From assembly GCA_021791455.1 (NCBI GenBank), contig JAJYWM010000146.1, forward strand, positions 1-36,858: a DNA stretch of 36,858 nucleotides. The letters are read 5' to 3'. Of this stretch, positions 24,910 to 32,623 are shown piece by piece. Source of the stretch: a bacterium. GTDB taxonomy: Bacteria > Chloroflexota > Dormibacteria > UBA8260 > Bog-877. The notes below the pieces were generated by a model, which made no database searches, had not been told where the DNA came from, and saw only the letters and a program-made list of their open reading frames with translations. Within the stretch, counting starts at the first letter, position 1, and each line of letters begins with the position of its first letter. The translations under genes were made by a program, and so were the position numbers.

Positions 24910-25361
24910 CGGGTGGTCCACCCGCGAGGCCCGGGGCCGGACTGGAGCCAGCGCTCGGTGACCTTGGGGGTGTGACGGAAACAGCAGCTGCAAGAAGTTC
25001 GAGAGGTGGTAGAGCCTGGGGTTGGCAACCCTGAGCCGTCCGCCACCGGCAAGCTGCAGTAGGGCCACCTCACCACAACGCGGCAAAGGTGAGGCTCCGC
25101 CGCTGAGTGAGTTGACACGGACTCCCATCGGGGCCAGCAAAGGAGTAGCTTGCGGCGAAGCCGCCGCGGCCGCAGCCGCATCCGTGGAACGATGCCCGGG
25201 CGTCCAAGCCCGGCCCTTGGCAACGAAAGCCGAACAGCCGTACTGGCTCAGTCTGGCCAAGCGCCGCTGGCTAGGGCATCCCAGTTCCCGACTATGGGCG
25301 ACCCTGCGTGAGGTTGCGGGGGATCCCGCCGAGAGGTCTCTCACCGGGTGGACCACTCCGG
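24910..25361. mobile_element. Candidate small non-autonomous element bounded by related palindromes
   Basis: The left end is a perfect palindrome CGGGTGG-T-CCACCCG (24910-24924) and the right end an imperfect one, CCGGGTGG-A-CCACTCCGG (25344-25361). They share the 12-mer GTGGTCCACCCG in inverted orientation (24913-24924 plus strand, 25345-25356 minus strand). Such subterminal hairpins are the ends used by IS200/IS605-type Y1 transposases, the group from which IscB elements derive. Inside lies the HEARO-like RNA and no intact gene. It could be a non-autonomous insertion. The left palindrome could instead act as a terminator hairpin for the M16 operon, which ends 8 bp earlier. Confidence 0.35.
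25151..25345 (-). ncRNA. HEARO-like structured RNA (IscB omega-RNA family), no iscB adjacent
   Basis: Read leftwards from 25345, the strand has the layout I recall for HEARO/omega-RNA. A GTGAG...CTCAC stem (25344-25340 with 25312-25308) encloses a GCGGG/CCCGC hairpin. The conserved core comes next: CATAGTCGGGAACTGGGAT (25295-25277), CCCTAGCCAG, then AGACTGAGCCAGTACGGC and TGTTCGGCTTTCG. Downstream hairpins are CCAAG/CTTGG (25220-25204), GCATC/GATGC (25195-25178) and a 6-bp GCGGCG/CGCCGC stem (25167-25152). In IscB systems this RNA guides a TnpB/Cas9-related nuclease. No iscB reading frame follows: only about 250 bp remain before the M16 stop. Identification is by memory of the consensus; boundaries are approximate and the RNA may extend to about 25080. 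Confidence 0.55.
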
Positions 25362-25475
25362 CTAACACCCCTTGGCCGGTCTTCGCTCCGCCAGTGGCGC
25401 CCTAGCGAAGGCAAGTCCGCCCGCGTCGATAGCCCGAGACCCACACTGCCAACCCTAAGCGGCGGCCCATCGTCG

Positions 25476-27452
25476 TTAACTCCCGAAGGAGTAGTCCTGC
25501 GGGTAAATGATGTCGAACACATCCTGCGGGACCAGGCCCTTGAGGTTGCTCTTGTACATGGTGAACTGCAGCGGCACGTCCGGGAGGAAGAGGACCGGAA
25601 GGTTGCGGGCTAGGTAGTCTTGATAATTGAACAGCGCCTTGGTCTCCGATGCGGCGGAGCCGGCGACGTGGGTCTCATGGATATTGGCGTCGTTGATGGT
25701 GCTGGAGTAGTCTCCCCCATTGCTGGAGGAGCCGGTGGCGAACAGTTCGCCGCCGGTGGGAAGGTAGTCCGGGGAATAGGTCCAGGAGATACCCGCCACC
25801 ATGGTCCAACTCCGGCAGGGATTGACGTAGCTGCAGCTGTTGAACATGGTGCTGATCACCTGGTTGAAGGGAGCCTGCGAGATGGTCACATCGATTCCCG
25901 CATGAAGCTTCCAGGTCGACTGGAGCGCCTCCATTTCGTTGGTAGTGGTGACGCTCCCGCTCGTCACCAGCAAGGGTAGGCTCGCAGTTTCGCGCAGGCT
26001 GATTCCGGCCCCGCACTCACCCGCTCCCGTCCCCGGGTGGGCGCAGTAGCTGGATCCACCAGGCTCCACGTTCCAGCCGTGTTCGCGGAGCAGGGTGACT
26101 GCCGCAGTCGGAGAGTACGGATAGATCAAGCTCTTGGCCTCGAGGGGACTCTCATCGGCATTGCCCGGGGGGTAGGTGGGCACTGGGCCGTTCTCAAGAT
26201 TGCCATACCCCGCATCGAAGTCCTTGATGTCCTGGGGTTGGTTTATGAGCGACTGCAGCACCTGACGGAAGTACGCCTGGCGTAGTAGGGGCCCACTGGT
26301 GGGATTGGTGAAGTTGAGCGGCATGTAAACGAATCCGAACCCGTACCAGGGCGCAAAGGAATAACTTTGGCTGCGCTCCAACGAAGCCTTCTGGGGCAGG
26401 TCTTGCACGGGCATGTAGCCGATGGTCAGGCTACCTGTGCGCAGGGCGTTGAACTCCGCCGTGTCACTGGTGAACGGCTCTTCGACAAATGCAGAGATTG
26501 TCGGCTTGGGGCTGCCAGAGTAGTTCTTGTTGGGCGTCATCTTCACATAGCCGGAGGATGTGTACTGACTGAGGTGGAAGGGGCCATCGACCACCTGCCA
26601 CAGCGGGTTGGTGTCGTAGCTGGCTGAGTTCTCAGACTGGCTGTTCAGGAACTGTGCGACCCCGAGGGCCCCACTGGTGCCGGTGCCCGGATTGGCGGGA
26701 AGGTACGAGTTGGCGGGCAGGCCGGCCGAGGCTGGCGCGAGCACACGAGCCTCAGCCGAGGCGTCGTAGTTGCCGACCGCGCCACCGGCAGCTAGCTTGT
26801 CCCAGGCGAAGCGGGGCAACGGGAATACCTGGCTCAGCTCGTTGTAGAGGAACCATGTTGGGTTGTAGGACGCGTTGAGCTTCATGGTCAGACTGTAGGT
26901 ACCGGTGGCCGCATAGGAGATCACATTCTCGGGAAAACCACCGGCGACGGCCGCTCCCCAGCCCGGTCCCGGCGAGGTCGTGCTCCCGATCACCGGCGCT
27001 TGGGGATCGGTGGCAGCGCTGAGAAGGTTCAGCCACATGACCACGTCCCGGGCCGTGATCGGGTGGCCCGTCGACCACTGCCAATGCTTGAGGGAGATGT
27101 TCACCACGGTGTTGCCGTCGCTGAACGTGGGGACGTTCGCAATGCTGAGCTGGCGGTTGAGTACCGGTTGGCCGTGGTCTCCGAACCAGTAGAGAGGCAG
27201 GAAGAACTCATTGGAGAATTGGTAGAGATTCTGGTTCCCAAAATAGGCGCCAGGCATCATCGGGAAAATGTAAGTTGGGGTATCGGCAGGCAACTCGGCG
27301 AAGGTGACGGTGCCTCCATGGGTGGTGTGGGCTGTGGCGCTGTTGCCACACGCGCTCATGAGCAGCGCAGCCGCCAATACCACGGTGGCCAGACGGCCCG
27401 CCGCAGGCAGATGTGCTCTCCAGCCCGCCGAATGCCCCCGCACCCTCAGCAT
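25476..27452 (-). CDS. Peptide/nickel-type ABC transporter substrate-binding lipoprotein
   Basis: 658-residue family 5 extracellular solute-binding protein. The N-terminus has basic residues, a hydrophobic core and a lipobox LMSAC (Cys near residue 35), so it is a membrane-anchored lipoprotein. Family patterns include FSDGNTVVNISLKHWQWSTGHPITARDVVMW and a TAEFNALRTGSLTIGY segment. Longer than OppA/DppA (about 530). No permease or ATPase gene lies beside it, so it is an orphan binding protein in this window. The start is ambiguous: ATG 27452 lacks a clear ribosome site, and ATG 27488 upstream abuts AGGGGG with too little spacing. It ends in the convergent gap holding the HEARO-like RNA. Confidence 0.88.
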   Translation of the reverse strand: MLRVRGHSAGWRAHLPAAGRLATVVLAAALLMSACGNSATAHTTHGGTVTFAELPADTPTYIFPMMPGAYFGNQNLYQFSNEFFLPLYWFGDHGQPVLNRQLSIANVPTFSDGNTVVNISLKHWQWSTGHPITARDVVMWLNLLSAATDPQAPVIGSTTSPGPGWGAAVAGGFPENVISYAATGTYSLTMKLNASYNPTWFLYNELSQVFPLPRFAWDKLAAGGAVGNYDASAEARVLAPASAGLPANSYLPANPGTGTSGALGVAQFLNSQSENSASYDTNPLWQVVDGPFHLSQYTSSGYVKMTPNKNYSGSPKPTISAFVEEPFTSDTAEFNALRTGSLTIGYMPVQDLPQKASLERSQSYSFAPWYGFGFVYMPLNFTNPTSGPLLRQAYFRQVLQSLINQPQDIKDFDAGYGNLENGPVPTYPPGNADESPLEAKSLIYPYSPTAAVTLLREHGWNVEPGGSSYCAHPGTGAGECGAGISLRETASLPLLVTSGSVTTTNEMEALQSTWKLHAGIDVTISQAPFNQVISTMFNSCSYVNPCRSWTMVAGISWTYSPDYLPTGGELFATGSSSNGGDYSSTINDANIHETHVAGSAASETKALFNYQDYLARNLPVLFLPDVPLQFTMYKSNLKGLVPQDVFDIIYPQDYSFGS

Positions 27453-27976
27453 TCGCGGATGGTAGCAGAAGTCCCGCGCGAAAACCATCCCCCTAAGGAT
27501 CGATGGCCGAAGTTGCGGTGGGCCCGAAGAGCCGGCTCAGATGCGCTCGGTGCAACAATTCCGGGGAAGCGACAGCGCTTGCATCCACCAAGCGGCCACC
27601 GATGTCGACCTCTGCGCGGTCCATGGAGGCCCCGAAATGCTGGGTATTGGCGGCCCGACTCGCCACCGCCGTCCTAGCGCCCTATGGTCTCGATGACTGT
27701 TCCCGTAACAGTTGGGCGCCCCGCCATCGGATGAGCGCCAAGGCCTGGCGCAGTGCAGAGTTGAAATCCCGCTGCTCCCAGAGTTGGCCCGGCGCCATCT
27801 CTGCTCTCAGCGAATCGCCTCAGCCAGCTGCGCGTATCGACCGTGCCAGCCGTCGTCGTAGCGCAGTAGGGAAATCGGCGTCACCTGGGCAGGTCCGGGT
27901 CAGCACTGCTGCTGTTCATCCCGCCAGTTCATGCCCCAAGCTTCCCCAGCCACTCCTGATCGCGGGTCCTGAGAGC
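27453..27976. other. Non-coding or decayed stretch with short minus-strand coding remnants
   Basis: These 524 bp separate two leftward genes and hold no intact gene. On the minus strand one frame reads through about 100 codons with a single TAG in the middle, including MAPGQLWEQRDFNSALRQAL upstream and DRAEVDIGGRLVDASAV downstream of it. A GrpB-like stub precedes it in a different register (listed separately). The pattern suggests a decayed gene, and the promoter of the binding-protein gene must be near 27460-27550. Confidence 0.35.
27807..27884 (-). pseudogene. Possible GrpB/UPF0157 N-terminal fragment
   Basis: A 25-codon frame from GTG 27884 reads TPISLLRYDDGWHGRYAQL and then AEAIR before a TGA. 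This resembles the start of GrpB (UPF0157) proteins, which open with a V-P-Y-D-x-x-W-x-x-R/F-x-x-L pattern followed by a helix. The rest of the family, including its GSTAVPG motif, is absent, so at best it is a stub left after deletion. The match is short and could be chance. Confidence 0.3.
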
Positions 27977-28435
27977 TCACAGACCGCTCCGGATGAGCCA
28001 GGCCGTGAGCCCCATCACCGTCACCGCAGCCAGTGACCCGAAGACCGTCAGGTCGAGGGATGCGGCGTCTCCAACCCCGCCGAGGGCGAGTATCCCCATC
28101 CCCAGCAGGAGGCCGGCAACCAGCATGGCCGCCAGGCGTAGGCCAAGAAACCGGATGAGCGCCGGGGATGTGGAGCCTGCAACGCCGACATCGATCGACC
28201 AGAAGGAGAGCTCGGCCGCAGCCAGCGTCGCGACCCCCAGCATCGGGGCTGCAAGCAGGGGGCCTCTCTCCACCAACACCAGGGCCGCGGGGATGACCAG
28301 GGGAAAGATCGCCAGTCCGGTCACACTCTGCCACCTGAGCGAGAGCCCGGTCAGCAGCAGCAGCATGCCCAAACCCTGAGCGGGAAGGAGGAGGTCCAGG
28401 GGCAGCGTCCCGGCTTGGGTCGCGGTGTAGCCCAC
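27977..28435 (-). CDS. Small polytopic membrane protein of the DUF58/MoxR operon
   Basis: 152-residue hydrophobic protein with about five membrane helices (LGMLLLLTGLSL, LAIFPLVIPAALVLV, LLAAPMLGVATLAAAELSFW, FLGLRLAAMLVAGLLLGMGILAL, FGSLAAVTVMGLTAWLI). No family recognised. It is the last gene of the leftward unit. The GTG start at 28435 has no ribosome site, and the upstream in-frame sequence (LTTGVGSLLLAGAIVG) also looks like membrane helix. A CTG at 28477 would overlap the DUF58 stop as CTGA, mirroring the TTGA junctions elsewhere in this operon, so the real protein may be 166 residues. Confidence 0.65.
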   Translation of the reverse strand: MGYTATQAGTLPLDLLLPAQGLGMLLLLTGLSLRWQSVTGLAIFPLVIPAALVLVERGPLLAAPMLGVATLAAAELSFWSIDVGVAGSTSPALIRFLGLRLAAMLVAGLLLGMGILALGGVGDAASLDLTVFGSLAAVTVMGLTAWLIRSGL

Positions 28436-28473
28436 GATGGCACCGGCCAGCAGCAGGCTCCCAACGCCGGTCG

Positions 28474-29748
28474 TCAGGCGATGGATCGAGGGGCGAATCT
28501 TCGGTACTCCCTGGCCTGGGCGAGAACCGCCTCGAGGGGCTGATCGGCCCTCCAGGGCGAGATCGGGATCCCAGCTCCGATCAGCCGGTTGCGCCGGGCC
28601 TCGCGCAGCATGGTCCAGACCCTGAATGCCACCTCATCCACGGCCAGAGCGGCAGGCCCCAGCAATTTCTCCACGGAGATCTCCAACACCACCAGATCGA
28701 AGCCCCTATGGTGGAGGTCGACCAGCGCCCCCACGCTGCGGGGGTCCAGCAGGGGGGTGAGCGCGATCACGGTGGCCGCCGGAGGCAGGACCCTGACTGG
28801 GATGACGTCGATCTGACGCCAGGCGTAACTGGCGATCACCTCGGTGTCCAGTAGGGTCTCCACCACCCGATACAGGTGCTGCTGCCCCATGCCCGGCAGA
28901 AGCCAGCGCAGGAGGCCCCCAAAGCCCACCACCCCCACCCGGTCTCGCTCCCTGAGGTGACCCTCGGCGAGGGCGGTCGCGGCCCTGACCGCGAGGTTCA
29001 GCACGGACTCCCGGCCGGAGCTGAGCTCGCTGAAGCTGTCCAGGAACAGGATCACATCCGCATTGCGCTCCAGATGGAAGTCGTTGACAAATGGCGTCCC
29101 GGTCCGGGCGGTGACTCTCCAGTTGATCCGCCGCACCCTGTCTCCGGGCACGAAGGATCTGATGTCGGCGAACTCCAGGCCCTCGCCGTGCTGACGGGCG
29201 GTGCGATTGCCCGCGTACACCTGAGTACGCCGGGGCGGGACCAGCCGCCGCAGCCGCTCCCAGCTCGGATATACCCGCAACCGCTGAGGCTGTCCCACCT
29301 CCCCCGTGAACCGGATCAGCGATAGGGGATCGTGGGCGGTGAGACGGGCGGGCGGAATGCGGTAGACGCCCCAGCGCGGTGCCAGGACCTGCAGTTGGAC
29401 CAAGGCACGGCGACCCGGGTTGGGCAGGAGATTTCGACTGGCGCCTCCATCGTGGGATGCGAGCCCCTCTGGAAGATCGAGGTCGACCCGCAAAAACCCG
29501 AGTCGAGAGGTGGCGGTCAGCTCCACTTCCACCTCGACCGGCTCCCCCTCGGTGGGCCGCCCTTCGGCGGCGCCGACGCTGCCCTTGAGCCCGGGCCTGG
29601 TGGCCAGTGCCGCCCCAACCACCAACCAGAGCGCGAAGGGAGCCGCCAGCGCCACCAGCGCCGGTCTTCCCAGCACGAGGGCGGCGACCAGCGCCGCCCC
29701 GACCAGGACCGTGTAGCTCAAGAGCCGGGCGGTCGGCCGGGCGGTCAA
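28474..29748 (-). CDS. DUF58-domain membrane protein
   Basis: 424-residue protein with two N-terminal membrane helices (LLSYTVLVGAALVAALVLG and ALAAPFALWLVVGAAL), a beta-rich middle and the DUF58 domain. The domain signature is LEFADIRSFVPGDRVRRINW followed by ARTGTPFVNDFHLE and a VWA-like DVILFLDSFSEL. DUF58 proteins act with MoxR ATPases, probably in folding or metal insertion of envelope proteins. The start is TTG 29748, whose TTGA overlaps the MoxR stop; no ATG or GTG gives a better N-terminus. Adjacent genes on both sides belong to the same leftward operon. Confidence 0.9.
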   Translation of the reverse strand: MTARPTARLLSYTVLVGAALVAALVLGRPALVALAAPFALWLVVGAALATRPGLKGSVGAAEGRPTEGEPVEVEVELTATSRLGFLRVDLDLPEGLASHDGGASRNLLPNPGRRALVQLQVLAPRWGVYRIPPARLTAHDPLSLIRFTGEVGQPQRLRVYPSWERLRRLVPPRRTQVYAGNRTARQHGEGLEFADIRSFVPGDRVRRINWRVTARTGTPFVNDFHLERNADVILFLDSFSELSSGRESVLNLAVRAATALAEGHLRERDRVGVVGFGGLLRWLLPGMGQQHLYRVVETLLDTEVIASYAWRQIDVIPVRVLPPAATVIALTPLLDPRSVGALVDLHHRGFDLVVLEISVEKLLGPAALAVDEVAFRVWTMLREARRNRLIGAGIPISPWRADQPLEAVLAQAREYRRFAPRSIA

Positions 29749-30731
29749 GGGTCCTGGGCCGCCACCGTGGGCGCGCGAGCGACGGTTGCGGGTGCGGCCA
29801 CCCGCTCCAGGCACTCCTGGATGACGTCCTCAGCCCTCACGCGCTGGACCCAGAGCTCGGGGCGCAGGCTGATTCTGTGACAGAGTGCGGGGATCGCGAT
29901 CGACTTCACATCGTCCGGAGTAACGAAGTCCCGCCCGGCCAGGGCGGCCCTGCCCCTGGACAGCTTGAGCAGGGCCAGCGACCCCCTCGGGCTCGCTCCC
30001 ACCTGCACTCCAGGGTGGCTGCGGGTCGCGTTCACGATGTCCACCATGTAGTACTCGAGATCAGGGTCCACATGCACTTCCTCGAGCGCCCGCTGCATGC
30101 GCAGGAGCTGGTCGCGGCCGACCACCACACGCAGTTGCAGCTCATCGGCCCGCCGGCGGCGGCGGTTGTCCAGCATCCGCTGCTCCTCGTCACGGGAGGG
30201 GTAGCCCACCCCTATGCGCATGAGGAAGCGGTCCAACTGGGCCTCGGGGAGCGGATAGGTGCCCTCGTATTCGATCGGGTTCTGGGTCGCCAGGACCAGG
30301 AATGGGTGGGGCAGGGCCTGGCTCGTGCCCTCGATCGTGACCTGGCGCTCCTGCATCGCCTCCAGCAGGGCGGCCTGCGTCTTCGGAGGGGAGCGGTTGA
30401 TCTCGTCGCCGAGCACGAGATTGGCGAATATCGGACCGTTGCGCATCTCGAAGTCGCCAGTCCTCTGATTGAAGATCGAGGACCCGGTTATGTCCGAAGG
30501 CATCAGGTCCGGAGTGAACTGGATCCTTGAGAACTGCAGATCGCTGGCCATGGCGAAGGAGCGCGCGATCAGGGTCTTGGCCAGACCGGGATAATCTTCC
30601 AATAGAACGTGGCCATCGGCCAGAAGCCCGAGCAGCACCAGCTCCAAGACCGGGCGCTTTCCGACAACCGCTCGCTCGACCTCGTCGAGCAGTGCCTGAG
30701 AGCCCTGGCGCAACTCCAGCAGATCGCTCAA
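29745..30731 (-). CDS. MoxR-family AAA+ ATPase
   Basis: 328-residue MoxR ATPase. Walker A is the family form EDYPGLAKTLIARS (about residues 45-58), Walker B is NLVLGDEINRSPPKTQAALLEAM (Asp-Glu near 113), sensor 1 is FLVLATQNPIEYEGTYPLPEAQLDRF, and the lid domain follows. Such ATPases are chaperones for VWA- or DUF58-type partners. TTG 30731 overlaps the preceding stop as TTGA. The downstream DUF58 gene is its expected partner. CoxD of CO-dehydrogenase clusters is also MoxR-related, but location and partners argue that this is not CoxD. Confidence 0.93.
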   Translation of the reverse strand: MSDLLELRQGSQALLDEVERAVVGKRPVLELVLLGLLADGHVLLEDYPGLAKTLIARSFAMASDLQFSRIQFTPDLMPSDITGSSIFNQRTGDFEMRNGPIFANLVLGDEINRSPPKTQAALLEAMQERQVTIEGTSQALPHPFLVLATQNPIEYEGTYPLPEAQLDRFLMRIGVGYPSRDEEQRMLDNRRRRRADELQLRVVVGRDQLLRMQRALEEVHVDPDLEYYMVDIVNATRSHPGVQVGASPRGSLALLKLSRGRAALAGRDFVTPDDVKSIAIPALCHRISLRPELWVQRVRAEDVIQECLERVAAPATVARAPTVAAQDP

Positions 30732-31240
30732 CGCGCCAGCTCCGCCAGCCGGTCCAGCAGCTCCACGATCTCGTCGCGCCTCGGGCCCCGCTCCTGGACC
30801 CCGGCATGGGTGGGGCCTTCCTGGAGCGCCATCTCGAACAATTTCGGGCCCAGGAGCTGCTCCGCCCGCTGCCGTTCGCGGCGCACGTCCACTCCCGCCC
30901 TGGCCAGGCGATCGGTCGTGATCTCGCGCAGCATCGGGCGCACCGAGCGATCGAAATCTGGTCTGCTCGCGCTCCCCGCGCGCAGGGAGTCGGCGACCGC
31001 CACCAGCTCGCTGGGCATCTCAGCCCCGCCCTTGCGCTTGGCGGAGCGGGGCCGGCGTGGCACCTGGTCCCCCAGCCCCCTGATCAGCTGGATGAAGAAG
31101 AACACCACCACCGCGCAACAGAAGAGGACGTACGCTCGCACCACGGTCTCGCGGGGCCCGACCCCCCGGAGGTAGAGCGCCCCCGCAGCCAGGGTGGCGA
31201 GCACCAAGAGCTCGATCGCCCCTGTTACGTGCCGTCTCAA
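30728..31240 (-). CDS. Membrane protein of unknown function in MoxR/DUF58 operon
   Basis: 170-residue protein with two N-terminal membrane helices (ELLVLATLAAGALYL, AYVLFCCAVVVFFFIQLI), a basic loop (RRPRSAKRKGG) and a charged helical cytoplasmic C-terminal half. No family recognised; similarly placed proteins are common between DUF4129 and MoxR genes. I prefer TTG 31240, which overlaps the stop of a small upstream frame as TTGA, the junction type used by its two neighbours. GTG 31270 is an alternative giving 180 residues, but its AGGAGG is directly adjacent with no spacing. The stop overlaps the MoxR start. Confidence 0.7.
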   Translation of the reverse strand: MRRHVTGAIELLVLATLAAGALYLRGVGPRETVVRAYVLFCCAVVVFFFIQLIRGLGDQVPRRPRSAKRKGGAEMPSELVAVADSLRAGSASRPDFDRSVRPMLREITTDRLARAGVDVRRERQRAEQLLGPKLFEMALQEGPTHAGVQERGPRRDEIVELLDRLAELAR

Positions 31241-31350
31241 ATTTCCGCCCGCTCGCCGGTGATGGTGCACCCTCCTTCGGCCGCCTCAAAGTCGACAGCA
31301 GTGACCGGGATCCCCGGCGCCTCAGGATACAGGGCCAACCAGCGGATCAA
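31237..31350 (-). CDS. Candidate 37-codon small gene between DUF4129 and membrane protein
   Basis: A small frame from TTG 31350 to TGA 31239-31237 encodes 37 residues (MIRWLALYPEAPGIP, then VTAVDFEAAEGGCTITGERAEI). It fills the otherwise empty 124-bp gap between two operon genes and starts 14 bp after the DUF4129 stop. Its stop overlaps the next gene's TTG as TTGA, the exact junction of the following two genes. About three-quarters of third codon positions are G or C, in line with coding use. A strong AAGGAGG lies near its end. No ribosome site is clear at its own start and no homologue is recognised. Confidence 0.4.
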   Translation of the reverse strand: MIRWLALYPEAPGIPVTAVDFEAAEGGCTITGERAEI

Positions 31351-31364
31351 CCGGGTCGCCGCGG

Positions 31365-32330
31365 CTAATTGGCCAGGAGCTCGCGGCGCAGCGTCGAGAG
31401 GGCCGACTCCGCCTCTTGGCGCATCCCGAGATCAACCTCGTGGTCCGAGTAGCGGGCGGTGTGGAAGAGTTCGGTGAGACGCGCCAGGGTCGCGCGGTTG
31501 AGGTTCATACCCGCCAGGGCGCGTTCCAGATATTCGAGGTGAGTCTCGAATCTTTGACGCACGAGCCCCCGCTCCGCCAGCGAGCGCTCCAAGCGCGAGT
31601 ATGCGAGTATCACGGCCTGCCTCGGGTCGCCGCCCGCGGAGAGCTCCTCCAACCCCCCATCCATCGCGAAGACAAGCTCCTCGGGCATCCCTGTTGGCAG
31701 CGTCATCCCGGCCATCTGCGACCGCCACCGGCTGCTCCTGCGCAGGAGGTAGAGGCCAGCGACGATGACCACCAGCACGGCCACGATGACAGACGCGAAA
31801 ACGAGTTCGGAGCCCACCGGCACAGAGCCGTTGACGACCGGATGGGGCGCGTGCTCGGCTCCGGTCGTCCCCGGGGATATGCCGTGGAATGGCTTCTTTC
31901 TGCGCTTCAGACCAAGAATTAGGAACACCACCAGCGCGATCACCAGCCCGAAGGCCAGCGCCACCAGCTTGAGGGAGTCCTTCCTTGCGATCTTCACGGC
32001 CGGGCTCCCGGGCTTGCCGATGGTGCGAAAGTCGCGCCAGGGGAAGAAGACCAGCATTAGCACCAAGAGCAGCTCGACAGCACCGAGCAGGCCGATCACA
32101 AAGACCTGCCCCAACGCTCCGGTCAGCGGATTCTGGCCCGCCGCCTTGGCGGCGGGCGCAAGCAGCTGCTGGTGGTAGTGCGCCTGGGTGCCGAGCACCA
32201 CGATGGCCAGGAGAACGACGAGGGCCACCGCGGCCCCCCCAGCCAGTAGCCATCTGGTCCGCTGCTGGCTCCCACCACCAACTTCGCTGGGAGATGGGTC
32301 GGGGTGACCGCGCCCGGGAGCGCTGTTCAT
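31365..32330 (-). CDS. DUF4129-domain membrane protein
   Basis: 321-residue protein with about four membrane helices (near residues 27-48, 74-97, 121-142 and 177-197) and a C-terminal DUF4129 domain. The signature is DPRQAVILAYSRLERSLAERG, HLEYLERAL, then LTELFHTARYSDHEV. In many bacteria DUF4129 is fused to or beside transglutaminase-like proteins in MoxR/DUF58 clusters; no transglutaminase domain is present here. It is the first gene of the leftward operon, with a clear ATG at 32330. Confidence 0.88.
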   Translation of the reverse strand: MNSAPGRGHPDPSPSEVGGGSQQRTRWLLAGGAAVALVVLLAIVVLGTQAHYHQQLLAPAAKAAGQNPLTGALGQVFVIGLLGAVELLLVLMLVFFPWRDFRTIGKPGSPAVKIARKDSLKLVALAFGLVIALVVFLILGLKRRKKPFHGISPGTTGAEHAPHPVVNGSVPVGSELVFASVIVAVLVVIVAGLYLLRRSSRWRSQMAGMTLPTGMPEELVFAMDGGLEELSAGGDPRQAVILAYSRLERSLAERGLVRQRFETHLEYLERALAGMNLNRATLARLTELFHTARYSDHEVDLGMRQEAESALSTLRRELLAN

Positions 32331-32623
32331 CAGAGAGACAGTAGCACCGGCCCGACACGCCCGTGGGTTCTAAACCCAGGGCCGCCGGCCGGCGCCCACC
32401 CGTCGACTCGGCCGGTGGACCCGACCAAGCGACGACGTCCGGCCCGGTGTACCAGGGCCCACATTGTCATCGCGCGCTCATCAGCTGCTCTCCTTGCTGA
32501 GCGGCTCCTGTTCGTGGTCTGCTGGCGGTCTCGAAGGGCGCCCGTGGTGGCATGGGCACCGGTGTTCCGGCTCCTTGCTGGAATTCCAGCGATCGTCACC
32601 GGGGTCCGGGCCCGGTAACTGGA
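32331..32623. promoter_or_regulatory. Upstream region of the DUF4129-MoxR-DUF58 operon
   Basis: This 293-bp gap has no supportable gene. It carries an inverted repeat TGGGTT-CTA-AACCCA (32364-32378) about 35 bp upstream of the operon start, and read leftwards TACTGT (near 32336-32341) resembles a -10 box. Near the left-hand gene's end (32598-32632) GC-rich inverted segments around CCGGGCCCGG may form a hairpin that overlaps the stop codon. Confidence 0.35.

Noticed and set aside
24895..25405. Protein-coding frames on both strands over the HEARO-like segment
   Set aside because: Several overlapping frames of similar length on opposite strands, Ala/Pro/Arg-rich and without ribosome sites, look like chance frames over a structured GC-rich RNA.
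24903..25475. tmRNA, RNase P RNA or a group II intron in the convergent gap
   Set aside because: No tRNA-like end with encoded CCA, no RNase P core sequences and no domain V hairpin or reverse transcriptase were seen; the HEARO pattern fits better.
28474..30731. MoxR plus DUF58 as the CoxD/CoxE maturation pair
   Set aside because: They sit 22 kb from coxMSL in a DUF4129 membrane operon, and DUF58 is not CoxE. CoxD/E are more likely beyond the left edge next to coxL.
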